Part shown: one piece after another, positions 1 through 8,184 of the stretch
Numbering within the stretch: the stretch's first letter is position 1
How the letters are laid out: every line of letters starts with the position of its first letter
Assembly (NCBI GenBank): GCA_023460175.1
Contig: JAEWRC010000134.1
Location: 1-20,476, forward strand
Direction: 5' to 3'
DNA length: 20,476 bases
Source of the DNA: Actinomycetes bacterium
GTDB taxonomy: Bacteria; Actinomycetota; Actinomycetes; Mycobacteriales; Mycobacteriaceae
Notes under the pieces: model-generated
Seen by the model: only the letters and a program-made list of their open reading frames with translations
The model's database searches: none
Told to the model about the DNA's origin: nothing
Program-made: the position numbers and the translations under genes

Positions 1-1
1 C

Positions 2-163
2 ACCGACCCCGGCACCCCACCACCACAAGACACCCCGGGACGCACCCTGAAAATGCCGCGCCGCAAACAAACCCGCGCCAAAGCCCGCGAATACCGCATC
101 AAAACCGAACGCGCACTCAACGACGCCCACGTCGCCGAACGCACCAAACCCCCACCGTTCTAA
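2..163 (+). CDS. 13E12 repeat family / DUF222-HNH endonuclease-like protein, C-terminal fragment
   Basis: The open frame enters from the left edge and ends at TAA 161-163, giving 53 residues. It is basic, with the segment MPRRKQTRAK followed by EYRIKTERALND and ending in ERTKPPPF. That ending is typical of the mycobacterial 13E12 repeat proteins, whose N-terminal DUF222 domain is followed by an HNH nuclease domain. Only the tail after the HNH domain is visible, so catalytic residues cannot be judged. These proteins occur in many copies per mycobacterial genome, and in M. tuberculosis the REP13E12 elements are repetitive and can serve as phage integration sites. The gene converges on the SRPBCC gene. 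Family assignment is fairly sure; whether the full gene is intact is unknown. Confidence 0.75.
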   Translation, partial: TDPGTPPPQDTPGRTLKMPRRKQTRAKAREYRIKTERALNDAHVAERTKPPPF

Positions 164-196
164 CCGAACTGGCCGGGCCTGCGCTGGGGTCGGTTA
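161..196. terminator. Inverted repeat between convergent genes, possible terminator
   Basis: TAACCGA (161-167) and TCGGTTA (190-196) form a perfect 7-base inverted repeat that starts at the stop codon of the 13E12 gene. The 22-base loop contains GGCC-rich sequence that could pair further. It lies between two convergent genes, where a bidirectional terminator would fit. No T-run follows, so this is a weak call. Confidence 0.3.
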
Positions 197-235
197 ACGG
201 CCGCCGGTATCGGGCATGAGGTCGACATCCGGAAA

Positions 236-670
236 CTAGCCCTCCAGTGCGCGTGCGCAACCGCCGAGGATGGCTCGAAAGTTCCACGGGAATACGCGTG
301 AAGTCACCGCTTCCAGTGCTTTTCCACCCGATGTCAAGGGATGGGTGTACGTCGTGTCCCAACTGACCCGTGTGCCGCCATCAGCCGGAGCGAAACTCAG
401 GTTTCCACCTTGATGGTTGAGCACCGGAATGGAACGGACGATTCGATATGAGTAACTCTGTGGTGGGTCGTAAGCGGTGATTTCCTCACGAAGCCATATG
501 CCGACTGCCATGGCTTCCCGAATGGCGCCGACACCGGACTCCAGTGAATCGGGCGCCCACCGGGCTCTGAGTATCAGCGGTGCGGCGACCAAATTGGTGG
601 GGTCCGCAAGCCAGGAGAATACGCGCTCCGGAGACGCCCAGATCGTACGTTCCACTCGGATCGCGACCAC
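236..670 (-). CDS. SRPBCC (START-like) family protein
   Basis: Predicted protein of 144 residues. It begins with a beta strand carrying VERTIWASPERVFSWLADP, the usual opening of polyketide-cyclase/SRPBCC helix-grip folds. It later has a central WLREEITAYDPPQSYSYR segment and a C-terminal amphipathic helix ending FRAILGGCARALEG. Members bind hydrophobic ligands or lipids, and no ligand can be named here. I chose GTG at 670 because GGGGGAG lies just upstream and the fold starts directly after it. An ATG at 736 in the same frame would add 22 residues with no obvious fold and a poor ribosome site. It stands alone on the minus strand, 148 bases after whiA, and its composition looks somewhat less GC-rich than the neighbouring core genes. 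Confidence 0.7.
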   Translation of the reverse strand: MVAIRVERTIWASPERVFSWLADPTNLVAAPLILRARWAPDSLESGVGAIREAMAVGIWLREEITAYDPPQSYSYRIVRSIPVLNHQGGNLSFAPADGGTRVSWDTTYTHPLTSGGKALEAVTSRVFPWNFRAILGGCARALEG

Positions 671-818
671 GAGTCTCCCCCATCTGAATGCGGTTACGCG
701 GAACGTTAGCCCCGCGGGCACATTTGTAGTGGCCATCCGCGGAAATACCGTCCGGTCAGACAGGTGATATCAACCATCTCGCTGAACGCACACCGCGTTG
801 GGCGTCAACCGATCCCGG

Positions 819-1796
819 TCAGGCGTCTTCGAGAAGTTCCGGGGTGACGGCGGATTCGGTGTCGGGAATGCCGTCCTGCTTGGCCTTGCGGTCGGCCATC
901 GACAGCAGCCGCCGAATACGGCCGGCCACAGCGTCTTTCGTCATGGGCGGGTCGGCGAGGCGGCCGAGTTCCTCGAGGGAGGCCTGACGGTGTTCGACCC
1001 GGAGCTTGCCCGCGGCGGCCAGGTGGTCCGGCACGGTGTCGCCGAGGATGGCCAGGGCGCGGTCCACCCGGGCGGCCGCGGCCACTGCAGCGCGGGCCGA
1101 GCGGCGCAGGTTCGCGTCGTCAAAGTTGGCCAGCCGGTTGGCCGTGGCCCGGACCTCGCGGCGCATCCGCCGCTCCTCCCAGGTCAGCCGAGTGTCCTGG
1201 GCCCCCATCCGGGTCAGCAGCGCGCCGATGGCCTCGCCATCACGCACCACCACCCGATCGGCGCCGCGGACCTCGCGCGCCTTGGCGCTGACCCCGAGTC
1301 GCCGGGCCGCACCGACGAGCGCCAGCGCCGCCTCCGGCCCGGGGCAGCTGACCTCCAGCGCCGAGGAACGGCCGGGTTCGGTCAGCGAACCGTGCGCCAA
1401 AAACGCACCGCGCCAGGCCGCTTCGGCGTCGCCGACGTTGCCGCCGACCACCTGCGCCGGCAGCCCCCGCACGGGACGCCCACGCAGATCCAGCAGGCCG
1501 GTCTGGCGGGCCAGGGCCTCCCCGTCCTTGGCCACCCGCACTACATACCGGGTGTTCTTGCGGATGCCGCTGGCCGAGAGCACGTGCACGATGGCGTTGT
1601 AGCCGTACAGATCGAAGATGTCCTTGCGCAACCGCCTGGCGATGATGCCCAGGTCGACCTCGGCCTCGACCACCACGCGCCCGGCCACGATGTGCAGTCC
1701 CCCGGCGAACCGCAGCAGCGACGCCACCTCGGCGCGGCGCGCGCTGACGGAATTAACCACCAATCGGCTCAGTTCGTCCTTCACCTCAGCCGTCAT
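819..1796 (-). CDS. whiA: Sporulation/cell-division transcription regulator WhiA
   Basis: DNA-binding regulator of 325 residues. The family combines an N-terminal LAGLIDADG-homing-endonuclease-like domain that has lost nuclease activity with a C-terminal helix-turn-helix domain. The N-terminal part is seen here as VKDELSRLV and SLLRFAGGLHI. The C-terminal part is seen as RQASLEELGRLADPPMTKDAVAGRIRRLL. In Streptomyces WhiA works with WhiB to switch on division genes; in mycobacteria it is conserved but less studied. I prefer ATG at 1796, which overlaps the yvcK stop as ATGA and gives the same length as M. tuberculosis WhiA; GTG at 1802 would add two residues. It is the last gene of the uvrC-rapZ-yvcK-whiA string. 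Confidence 0.95.
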   Translation of the reverse strand: MTAEVKDELSRLVVNSVSARRAEVASLLRFAGGLHIVAGRVVVEAEVDLGIIARRLRKDIFDLYGYNAIVHVLSASGIRKNTRYVVRVAKDGEALARQTGLLDLRGRPVRGLPAQVVGGNVGDAEAAWRGAFLAHGSLTEPGRSSALEVSCPGPEAALALVGAARRLGVSAKAREVRGADRVVVRDGEAIGALLTRMGAQDTRLTWEERRMRREVRATANRLANFDDANLRRSARAAVAAAARVDRALAILGDTVPDHLAAAGKLRVEHRQASLEELGRLADPPMTKDAVAGRIRRLLSMADRKAKQDGIPDTESAVTPELLEDA

Positions 1797-2842
1797 CGCC
1801 ACGGGTCGTCACCTCTCGGTTCGTTCAGGCGCGTTCCATCCGGTTCGCCATGAGCCATTGTCGGCACCGTAGCCGTCGTGGGTACGGTCGGCATCTCCCC
1901 CGGGCGGCACACCGCTTCCAACGCCGACGCCAGCTTTGCCGGGTCATGTAATGGTGTACCAGGCCGGGACACGTCAGCAAACTGTACCCGGGCGTCCAGG
2001 ACGCCGGCCGTGCGGCGCAGCTGTTCGCGTTCGCGCTCACCGGAGACCCGGGCCGCATCGACGACGATGTCGTGCACGGTGAACTCGGGAGCATGCTGAG
2101 CAAGCACATGCAGGTGCCGTTCGGCCGAAAAACCAGCCGTCTCACCGGGCTGGTCGGCGAGGTTGAGCACCAGCGCCCGCCGGGCGGTGGTCGCCCGCAG
2201 CGCAGCTGCCAACCCCGGGACGAGCAAATGCGGGATGACGCTGGTGAACCACGAGCCCGGGCCCAGCACCACCAGGTCGGCGTCCATGATCGCGTCGACA
2301 GCTTGGCGGGTGGCCGGCGGATTGCCTGGCAACAGCCGAACGCGTCGCACCTTGCCGGGGGTCGTCGCGATGGCCACCTGCCCCCGGATCGACCGGCTCA
2401 TCCGGGGGTCGGACTCCAGGCCGGCCACGTCGGCCTCGATCTGCAGCGCGATGGGACACATCGGCAGCACCCGCCCCTTGACGCCGAGGATCCGTCCCAC
2501 CTCGTCGAGCGCGGCCACCGGATCGGCGAGCACCTCGCTGAGGCCGGCCAGCAGCAGGTTGCCGATCGGGTGCCCGGCCAACGCGCCGTTGCCGCCGAAC
2601 CGATGCTGGATGATGGTGGCCCACAGCCGGCCATGCGGGCTGTCGGACGCCAAGGCGGCCAACGCCATTCGCAGATCACCGGGAGGTACGATGTCGAGCT
2701 CGCTGCGCAGCCGCCCCGAGGAACCGCCGTCGTCGGCGACGGTCACCACCGCGGTCACGTGCGGGGTGAGCCGTCGCGCCGCCGACAGCGTGGCGTAGAG
2801 ACCGTGCCCGCCACCGAGCGCGACGATGCGCTGCGGGGTCAT
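1793..2842 (-). CDS. yvcK: YvcK/CuvA family UDP-sugar-binding protein (gluconeogenesis factor)
   Basis: Protein of 349 residues with a Rossmann-like CofD/YvcK fold. The N-terminal signature GGGHGL is at residues 10-15, followed by VTVADDGGSSGRLR and the PPGDLRMAL segment. A second conserved patch, GPGSWFTSVIPHLL, lies in the middle of the protein. Homologues (B. subtilis YvcK, M. tuberculosis CuvA/Rv1422) bind UDP-sugars and adjust cell-wall precursor supply and carbon use. CuvA is also a Ser/Thr kinase substrate in M. tuberculosis. The start ATG at 2842 overlaps the rapZ stop (ATGA), and its own stop overlaps whiA, so translation is probably coupled. The last ~20 residues after the fold are polar and variable. 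No anomaly seen. Confidence 0.93.
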   Translation of the reverse strand: MTPQRIVALGGGHGLYATLSAARRLTPHVTAVVTVADDGGSSGRLRSELDIVPPGDLRMALAALASDSPHGRLWATIIQHRFGGNGALAGHPIGNLLLAGLSEVLADPVAALDEVGRILGVKGRVLPMCPIALQIEADVAGLESDPRMSRSIRGQVAIATTPGKVRRVRLLPGNPPATRQAVDAIMDADLVVLGPGSWFTSVIPHLLVPGLAAALRATTARRALVLNLADQPGETAGFSAERHLHVLAQHAPEFTVHDIVVDAARVSGEREREQLRRTAGVLDARVQFADVSRPGTPLHDPAKLASALEAVCRPGEMPTVPTTATVPTMAHGEPDGTRLNEPRGDDPWR

Positions 2843-3768
2843 TCGCGCCCCAGATCCCGGTGCAGCACCCGCACCGACAAGCCCTCACCGCTGCGCAGCC
2901 GATCCGCCAGCGCCTCGGCCATCGCCACGCTGCGGTGCTTGCCCCCGGTACAGCCGATGGCCACCGTCATGTATCGCTTACCCTCCCGCCGGTAGCCATC
3001 GACCACCAGCCCCAACAGTTCATGGTAGGTGCCCAGGAAGTGTTCGGCGCCGGGTTGGGCCAGCACATAGTCACGTACCGCCGGATGTTGGCCGGTGTGC
3101 GGGCGCAACTCGTCGACCCAGTGCGGGTTCGGCAAGAAGCGCACGTCCATCACCATGTCGGAATCCATCGGCAAGCCGTACTTATACCCAAAGGACTCGA
3201 CGGTGACACTCGTGACCGGGGCCGTCTCGGCGCCGAACGCGCCCTCGATGGCCTCGCGCAACTCCCGCACCGACAGCCGGGAGGTGTCGATCACCAGGTC
3301 GGCGGCCGCCCGCACGGGCGCCAGCATGGACCGCTCGGCGGCGATCCCCTCGGCCAGCGTCAGATCGCCCTGCATGGGGTGGCTGCGTCGGTTGTTCTCG
3401 TAGCGACGGACCAGCATCTCGTCGGAGGCCTCGAGGAACAGCACGCGCGGGATGATGCCGCGCGCGGCCAGCTCGTTGTGCACCGAATCCAGGTTGCCGG
3501 TGAAGCCCCGGGAGCGCGAGTCCATCACCACCGCGAGCTGGGTGATGCGCGAACCGGCGGCCAGGCCCAGCTCCACCATCCGGGCGATTAGCTCCGGGGG
3601 CAGGTTGTCGGCCACGTACCAGCCGAGGTCCTCGAGGACCTTCGCGGCGGTGCCGCGGCCGGCTCCGGACAGGCCGGTGACCAGCACCACATCGATACCG
3701 GTGTCGCGGTCCGCACCGATCGGGCCCGTATCGGCTTCGCGCACCACTTCGTCTGCACCGCCCGTCAT
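2839..3768 (-). CDS. rapZ: RapZ-family nucleotide-binding protein
   Basis: Protein of 309 residues. A P-loop sits near residues 31-40 as TGLSGAGRGT, with Arg in place of the usual Walker A Lys; from memory the M. tuberculosis homologue Rv1421 shows the same substitution. A Walker-B-like VVMDSRS follows. The conserved C-terminal motif GCTGGKHRS is at residues 272-280. In E. coli RapZ binds glucosamine-6-phosphate and directs decay of the GlmZ small RNA; in actinobacteria the role is unknown, though the partner yvcK also points to amino-sugar or cell-wall control. It overlaps uvrC upstream and yvcK downstream by 4 bases each. About 22 residues precede the P-loop beta strand. Confidence 0.93.
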   Translation of the reverse strand: MTGGADEVVREADTGPIGADRDTGIDVVLVTGLSGAGRGTAAKVLEDLGWYVADNLPPELIARMVELGLAAGSRITQLAVVMDSRSRGFTGNLDSVHNELAARGIIPRVLFLEASDEMLVRRYENNRRSHPMQGDLTLAEGIAAERSMLAPVRAAADLVIDTSRLSVRELREAIEGAFGAETAPVTSVTVESFGYKYGLPMDSDMVMDVRFLPNPHWVDELRPHTGQHPAVRDYVLAQPGAEHFLGTYHELLGLVVDGYRREGKRYMTVAIGCTGGKHRSVAMAEALADRLRSGEGLSVRVLHRDLGRE

Positions 3769-5783
3769 CTCGATGTCCGTTCAGCGATGCCATCATCGCC
3801 CACCGCGGCCTCTGCTGGTGTGGATACCTCGGAATCGGCACGCACACCCAGCGCATCGAGCACCGCCGTGGCGGTGGCCACCCCGATCCCGGGCACCGAG
3901 GTGATCTCGTCGATCGAGGCCGCCTTGAGCCGGGCCACCGACCCGAAGTGGGTCACCAGCGCCTTGCGCCGATGCTCCCCCAGGCCGGGAATGGAGTCGA
4001 GCGCCGAGGCCGTCATCCGCTTCGAGCGTTTGCTGCGGTGGAAGGTGATGGCGAACCGGTGTGCCTCGTCGCGCACGCGCTGCAACAGGTACAGGCCCTC
4101 GCTGGTGCGCGGCATGATCACGGGGTCCGGCTCGCCCGGCACCCAGATCTCCTCCAGGCGTTTGGCCAGGCCGACGACGGCGACGTCGGTGATGCCCAGG
4201 TCCTCGAGCACGGCTGCGGCCGCATTCACCTGCGGCGCACCGCCATCCACGACGTACAGGTTGGGCGGGTAGGCGAACTTTCGCGACTTCCCTTCCGGGG
4301 CAAACTCTTCGGTGGTCTTGGTGTCCTGCAGGTGCCGCCAGAACCGGCGCCGGGTGACCTCGGCGATGGAGGCCACGTCGTCGGAGCGGCCCTCGCCGGC
4401 GGCCTCCTTGATGCTGTAATGCCGATAGTCGGACTTGCGCGGCAGCCCGTCCTCGAACACCACCAGCGAGGCAACCACATCGGTGCCCTGCACGTGGCTG
4501 ATATCCACGCATTCGATGCGCAACGGGGCATCGGCGAGTCCGAGCGCCTCCTGGATGCTCTGCAGGGCAGCCGATCTCGCGTTGAAGTCGCCGGCCCGCT
4601 TGAGCTTGTGCTGCTGCAGCGCCTCGACGGCATTGCGGCGCACGGTCTCGGCCAGGGCCTTCTTGTCGCCGCGCCGCGGCACCCGCAGCGCCACCTTCGA
4701 GCCCCGCAACCGAGACAGCCACTCGGCGACCTGTTCGGCGTCACCGGGCAGGCACGGCACCAGCACCTCGCGCGGCACCGGGTTGGTCGCCTCGTCGCCG
4801 CCGGCGTCGCTGGCGCTGCCCAGTTCGGCCTGTTCGCCGTAGAACTGGGTGAGGAACTGTTCGACCAACTGCTCCTGCACGGTCTCGACCAGATCGCCGG
4901 GCTCGCTGGATTTCTCGACGATCCAGCCGCGCTGACCGCGCACCCGCCCGCCGCGGACGTGGAAGACCTGGACGGCGGCCTCGAGATCGTCGTCGGCGAA
5001 CGCCACGACGTCGGCGTCGGTCCCGTCGCCGAACACCACGGCCTGCTTCTCCAGGGCGCGCCGCAGCGCCGAAAGATCATCGCGCAGCCGGGCGGCCCGC
5101 TCGAAGTCGAGTTCCTCGGCCGCGGCGGTCATCCGTTGTTCGAGCTCGCGCGCGAACCGGTCCGTCTTGCCGGACAGGAAGTCGCAGAAATCCTGGACGA
5201 TCTTGCGATGTTCCTCGGCACTGACCCGTCCCACACACGGCGCCGAACACTTGTCGATGTAGCCCAGCAGGCACGGTCGCCCGATCTGACTGTGTCGCTT
5301 GAACACTCCGGCCGAGCAGGTGCGCGCCGGGAACACCCGGGTCAGCAGGTCGACGGTTTCACGGATGGCCCACGCGTGCGAGTACGGCCCGAAGTAGCGC
5401 ACCCCCTTGCGCCGTGGGCCGCGATAGACGAACAGCCGGGGGAATTCCTCGTTGAGCGTGACCGCCAGCACCGGGTAGGACTTGTCGTCGCGGTAGCGGA
5501 CGTTGAAGCGCGGATCGAATTCCTTGATCCAGTTGTACTCGAGCTGCAGCGCCTCGACCTCGGTGGTGACGACGGTCCACTCCACCTTGGCGGCGGTCGT
5601 GACCATCTGCCGGGTGCGCGGGTGCAGGCCGGCGACATCGGCGAAGTACGACGTGAGGCGACTGCGCAGGCTCTTGGCCTTGCCGACGTAGATGACCCGG
5701 CCGTGCTGATCGGAGAACCGGTAGACGCCCGGCTCGACCGGGATGGATCCCGGGGCGGGTCGGTAGGTCGACGGATCAGGCAC
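3765..5783 (-). CDS. uvrC: Excinuclease ABC subunit C
   Basis: UvrC makes both incisions during nucleotide excision repair once UvrB has loaded at damage. The 672-residue frame has an N-terminal GIY-YIG nuclease (GVY at 19-21, YVG at 32-34, arginines of SLRSRL, and a likely metal-binding Glu in LEYNWIKEF near residue 82). A four-cysteine segment of the form TCSAG...RPCLLGYIDKCSAPC follows, equivalent to the cysteines that hold an iron-sulfur cluster in E. coli UvrC. Next come a UVR helix hairpin for UvrB contact (LEQRMTAAAEELDFERAARLRDDL), the RNase-H-like second nuclease (DISHVQG, VVDGGAPQV), and C-terminal helix-hairpin-helix motifs (IPGLGEHRRKAL, VPGIGVATA). The start is GTG at 5783. It overlaps rapZ by ATGA, and 44 bases separate it from the PH-domain gene. 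Confidence 0.97.
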   Translation of the reverse strand: MPDPSTYRPAPGSIPVEPGVYRFSDQHGRVIYVGKAKSLRSRLTSYFADVAGLHPRTRQMVTTAAKVEWTVVTTEVEALQLEYNWIKEFDPRFNVRYRDDKSYPVLAVTLNEEFPRLFVYRGPRRKGVRYFGPYSHAWAIRETVDLLTRVFPARTCSAGVFKRHSQIGRPCLLGYIDKCSAPCVGRVSAEEHRKIVQDFCDFLSGKTDRFARELEQRMTAAAEELDFERAARLRDDLSALRRALEKQAVVFGDGTDADVVAFADDDLEAAVQVFHVRGGRVRGQRGWIVEKSSEPGDLVETVQEQLVEQFLTQFYGEQAELGSASDAGGDEATNPVPREVLVPCLPGDAEQVAEWLSRLRGSKVALRVPRRGDKKALAETVRRNAVEALQQHKLKRAGDFNARSAALQSIQEALGLADAPLRIECVDISHVQGTDVVASLVVFEDGLPRKSDYRHYSIKEAAGEGRSDDVASIAEVTRRRFWRHLQDTKTTEEFAPEGKSRKFAYPPNLYVVDGGAPQVNAAAAVLEDLGITDVAVVGLAKRLEEIWVPGEPDPVIMPRTSEGLYLLQRVRDEAHRFAITFHRSKRSKRMTASALDSIPGLGEHRRKALVTHFGSVARLKAASIDEITSVPGIGVATATAVLDALGVRADSEVSTPAEAAVGDDGIAERTSR

Positions 5784-5827
5784 TGCTCCAGCCTAGTACC
5801 GCCGTGGGACTGCTCCCGGCGCGCGAG

Positions 5828-6289
5828 CTACCGGCCGCCCTGGTACTTGTCCATCAGCGCCCGCACGGTGTCCATGGCCTCGACGGCGCGGGCCTTGTCC
5901 ACCGCCTGAATCGCCATCACCGGGTGGTATTCGTAGTCGGGCAGGTCGACCCGGGCCCACCGCGCACCGGTGTGAAACGAGACACCTTCGACGTCGGACC
6001 AGCTGATCAGCTTGTCGCCCAGTAAATTCCGCACCGACAGTCCCTGCGGACCGATGCGCAGCCGGGGCCGGGTGAACAGCAGCACGACGCAACCGATGAC
6101 CACGCCCAGGCTGCCGATGGCCACCTGGTCGGCGGTCTGGAAGATCACCCCGCTGGAGCCGATCTTCAACAGGAAACCGACCACGATGTGCGCCGCCGCG
6201 ATGATGATCGCCGCGACCACCGCGAAGATCGGCGTCAGCCGCGGACGCAACTCGGCGTCCCAGACGGGTTTGTCGACCAAAGACCTCAC
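5828..6289 (-). CDS. PH-domain-containing membrane protein (Rv1417-like)
   Basis: Protein of 153 residues with two membrane segments, roughly residues 18-41 (LTPIFAVVAAIIIAAAHIVV) and 55-73 (IGSLGVVIGCVVLLF). A small beta-rich bacterial PH-like domain follows from about residue 75, with LRIGPQGLSVRNLLG and SWSDVEGVSF. It matches the conserved membrane protein that follows ribH in M. tuberculosis (Rv1417). Function is unknown; the repeated linkage to ribH could mean a link to flavin metabolism or only inherited order. The start is GTG at 6289, overlapping the ribH stop as GTGA, so the two are probably translated together. The lprH and Rv1419 genes found next to this locus in M. tuberculosis are absent. 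Confidence 0.85.
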   Translation of the reverse strand: MRSLVDKPVWDAELRPRLTPIFAVVAAIIIAAAHIVVGFLLKIGSSGVIFQTADQVAIGSLGVVIGCVVLLFTRPRLRIGPQGLSVRNLLGDKLISWSDVEGVSFHTGARWARVDLPDYEYHPVMAIQAVDKARAVEAMDTVRALMDKYQGGR

Positions 6290-6768
6290 CTGGCCCCGCG
6301 CAGATCCCGGAGGGTCAACGCGGTGCTCAGGGCGGCCGCGGCCGCCTGTTCGCCCTTGTCCTCCGCCGAACTCGGCAGCCCGGCGCGATCCAGCGCCTGC
6401 TCCTCGGTGTCGGTGGTGAGCACACCGTTGGCCACCGGGGTGGCCTCGTCCAGAGACACCCGGGTAAGACCCTGGGTCACCGCATCGCAGACGTAGTCGA
6501 AATGGGGTGTCTGGCCGCGGATCACCACGCCGAGGGCCACCACCGCGTCGTGCCGGCGGGCCAACTCCTGGGCCACCACCGGGATTTCGATGGCACCGAG
6601 CACCCGCACCACCGTCGGCTCGGCGACACCGGCGGCCTTGGCCACCCGCAGCGCACCGTCGAGCAGCGCGTCACAGATCGCGGTGTGCCAGGTGCTGACG
6701 ACGATCGCCAGCGACACGTCGGCGGCGTCGAGTTCGGGCATGTCCGGGATGCCCGCACCCCCGCTCAC
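6286..6768 (-). CDS. ribH: 6,7-dimethyl-8-ribityllumazine synthase
   Basis: RibH condenses 5-amino-6-ribitylamino-uracil with 3,4-dihydroxy-2-butanone 4-phosphate, the penultimate step to riboflavin. The 160-residue length is normal. Visible signatures are VVSTWH near residues 24-28 (substrate ring contact), VLGAIEIPVVAQ (residues 57-67), and ALGVVIRGQTPHFDYV with the likely catalytic His at 89. The C-terminal helices include TTDTEEQALDRAG. Lumazine synthases assemble as pentamers or icosahedral shells, which cannot be judged here. The GTG start at 6768 overlaps the ribBA stop (GTGA). Together with ribBA and ribE it gives most of the late riboflavin pathway in one minus-strand group, with ribG elsewhere at 11818-12819. 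Confidence 0.97.
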   Translation of the reverse strand: MSGGAGIPDMPELDAADVSLAIVVSTWHTAICDALLDGALRVAKAAGVAEPTVVRVLGAIEIPVVAQELARRHDAVVALGVVIRGQTPHFDYVCDAVTQGLTRVSLDEATPVANGVLTTDTEEQALDRAGLPSSAEDKGEQAAAAALSTALTLRDLRGAR

Positions 6769-8096
6769 GGATTGTTCCCGGTCTGCTCGGACGAGGTCGG
6801 GGTGTGCCGGTCACCGAGCAGGTAGACCGCCTCGTCGTAGCCATCCATGGTGGTCGACTCGTGGTAGTCGTCGAGCCCGGTCAGCTCATGGCCCATCCGG
6901 TCCCGCTTCGTCAGCAGGTAGCGGATGTTGTCGGCGTTGGCGCGCACCGGCAGCGGCACCCGCTCGGTGATGTGCAGCCCGTAGCCGTCCAGGCCGACCC
7001 GCTTGGCCGGGTTGTTGGTCAGCAGGCGCATGGACCGGACGCCGAGGTCCACCAGGATCTGCGCACCGATGCCATAGTCGCGGGCATCCGCGGGCAACCC
7101 GAGCTTCAGGTTCGCGTCGACGGTGTCGTCGCCGGCGTCCTGCAACTGGTAGGCCTGCAGCTTGTGCATCAGGCCGATGCCCCGGCCCTCGTGGCCGCGC
7201 ATGTAGAGCACGATGCCGCGGTCCTCGTTGGCGACCATCGCCATCGCCGCATCCAGTTGCGGACCGCAGTCGCAACGCCGGGAGCCGAACACGTCACCGG
7301 TGAGGCATTCGGAGTGCACGCGCACCAGCACGTCCTCGCCGTCGCTGTTCGGGCCCGCGATCTCGCCGCGGACCAGCGCGACGTGCTCGACGTCCTCGTA
7401 GACGCTGCTGTAGCCGACCGCGCGGAACTCGCCGTGCCGGGTCGGGATCCGGGCCTCCGCGATGCGTTCGATGTGCTTCTCGTGCTTGCGCCGCCACTCG
7501 ATGAGGTCGGCGATGGAGATCAGGGCCAACTGGTGCTCGTCGGCGAATACCCGCAACTCCTCGGTGCGGGCCATCGACCCTTCATCCTTCTGGCTGACGA
7601 TCTCGCAGATGGCGCCGGCGGGTTGCAGCCCGGCCAGTCGGGCCAGGTCGACCGCGGCCTCGGTGTGTCCGGGGCGGCGCAGCACCCCGCCGTCCTTGGC
7701 CCGCAACGGCACCACGTGTCCCGGCTTGGTGAAATCGTCGGCGACGCTGTTCGGGTCGGCCAGCAGTCGCATGGTGGTGGCCCGGTCGGATGCCGAAATG
7801 CCAGTTCCCACACCAACTTTGGCGTCGACGGTGACGGTGTAGGCGGTGCCGTGCTTGTCCTGGTTGACCGCATACATCGGCAGCAGGCCCAGCTTGTCGC
7901 AAACCTCGCCGTCCAGCGGCACACACAGGTAGCCGGAGGTGTAGCGGACCATGAAGGCGACGAGCTCCGGGGTGGCCTTCTCGGCCGCGAAGATCAGGTC
8001 GCCCTCGTTCTCGCGGTCCTCGTCGTCGATGACGACCACGGCCTTGCCCGCCGCGATATCGGCAACCGCCCGTTCGACGGTATCGAGCCTGGTCAT
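6765..8096 (-). CDS. ribBA: Bifunctional 3,4-dihydroxy-2-butanone-4-phosphate synthase / GTP cyclohydrolase II
   Basis: This fusion enzyme supplies both starting blocks of riboflavin: it opens GTP and converts ribulose 5-phosphate to the four-carbon phosphate. With ATG at 8096 it has 443 residues. The N-terminal half shows the acidic active-site loop DDEDRENEGD (residues 24-33), GTGISASDRATTMR, and RPGHTEAAVDL. The C-terminal half shows the GTP cyclohydrolase II zinc site, Cys264, Cys275 and Cys277 in SECLTGDVFGSRRCDCG, then YMRGHEGRGIGL. ATG 8096 has AAGGTG at good spacing; GTG at 8105 would add three residues and is less likely. The last ~20 residues are variable. A 6-base-stem hairpin at 8124-8140 lies in the short leader; no FMN riboswitch is visible in the 88-base gap. 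Confidence 0.96.
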   Translation of the reverse strand: MTRLDTVERAVADIAAGKAVVVIDDEDRENEGDLIFAAEKATPELVAFMVRYTSGYLCVPLDGEVCDKLGLLPMYAVNQDKHGTAYTVTVDAKVGVGTGISASDRATTMRLLADPNSVADDFTKPGHVVPLRAKDGGVLRRPGHTEAAVDLARLAGLQPAGAICEIVSQKDEGSMARTEELRVFADEHQLALISIADLIEWRRKHEKHIERIAEARIPTRHGEFRAVGYSSVYEDVEHVALVRGEIAGPNSDGEDVLVRVHSECLTGDVFGSRRCDCGPQLDAAMAMVANEDRGIVLYMRGHEGRGIGLMHKLQAYQLQDAGDDTVDANLKLGLPADARDYGIGAQILVDLGVRSMRLLTNNPAKRVGLDGYGLHITERVPLPVRANADNIRYLLTKRDRMGHELTGLDDYHESTTMDGYDEAVYLLGDRHTPTSSEQTGNNP

Positions 8097-8184
8097 CTGC
8101 GCCACCTTGCCGGTTTCTGCTGGGAGCCCGCAATGGGCTCAAAAACGGTATATCTCACCAGTATGAACCACCGGAGCGCGCCGG

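Noticed and set aside
1..163. Transposase or insertion sequence end at the left edge
   Set aside because: The visible peptide is the typical tail of 13E12/DUF222-HNH proteins. No terminal inverted repeat or target duplication can be seen in the remaining sequence.
3948..5909. A 653-codon plus-strand open frame opposite uvrC
   Set aside because: It is the antisense shadow of a clearly conserved uvrC gene; high GC removes stop codons on the opposite strand. The translation is His/Gly/Arg-rich with no recognisable domain.
8097..8184. FMN riboswitch before ribBA
   Set aside because: The gap is only 88 bases, shorter than a normal FMN aptamer. It holds just a 6-base-stem hairpin (8124-8140), and the T-run lies on the wrong side for a terminator.
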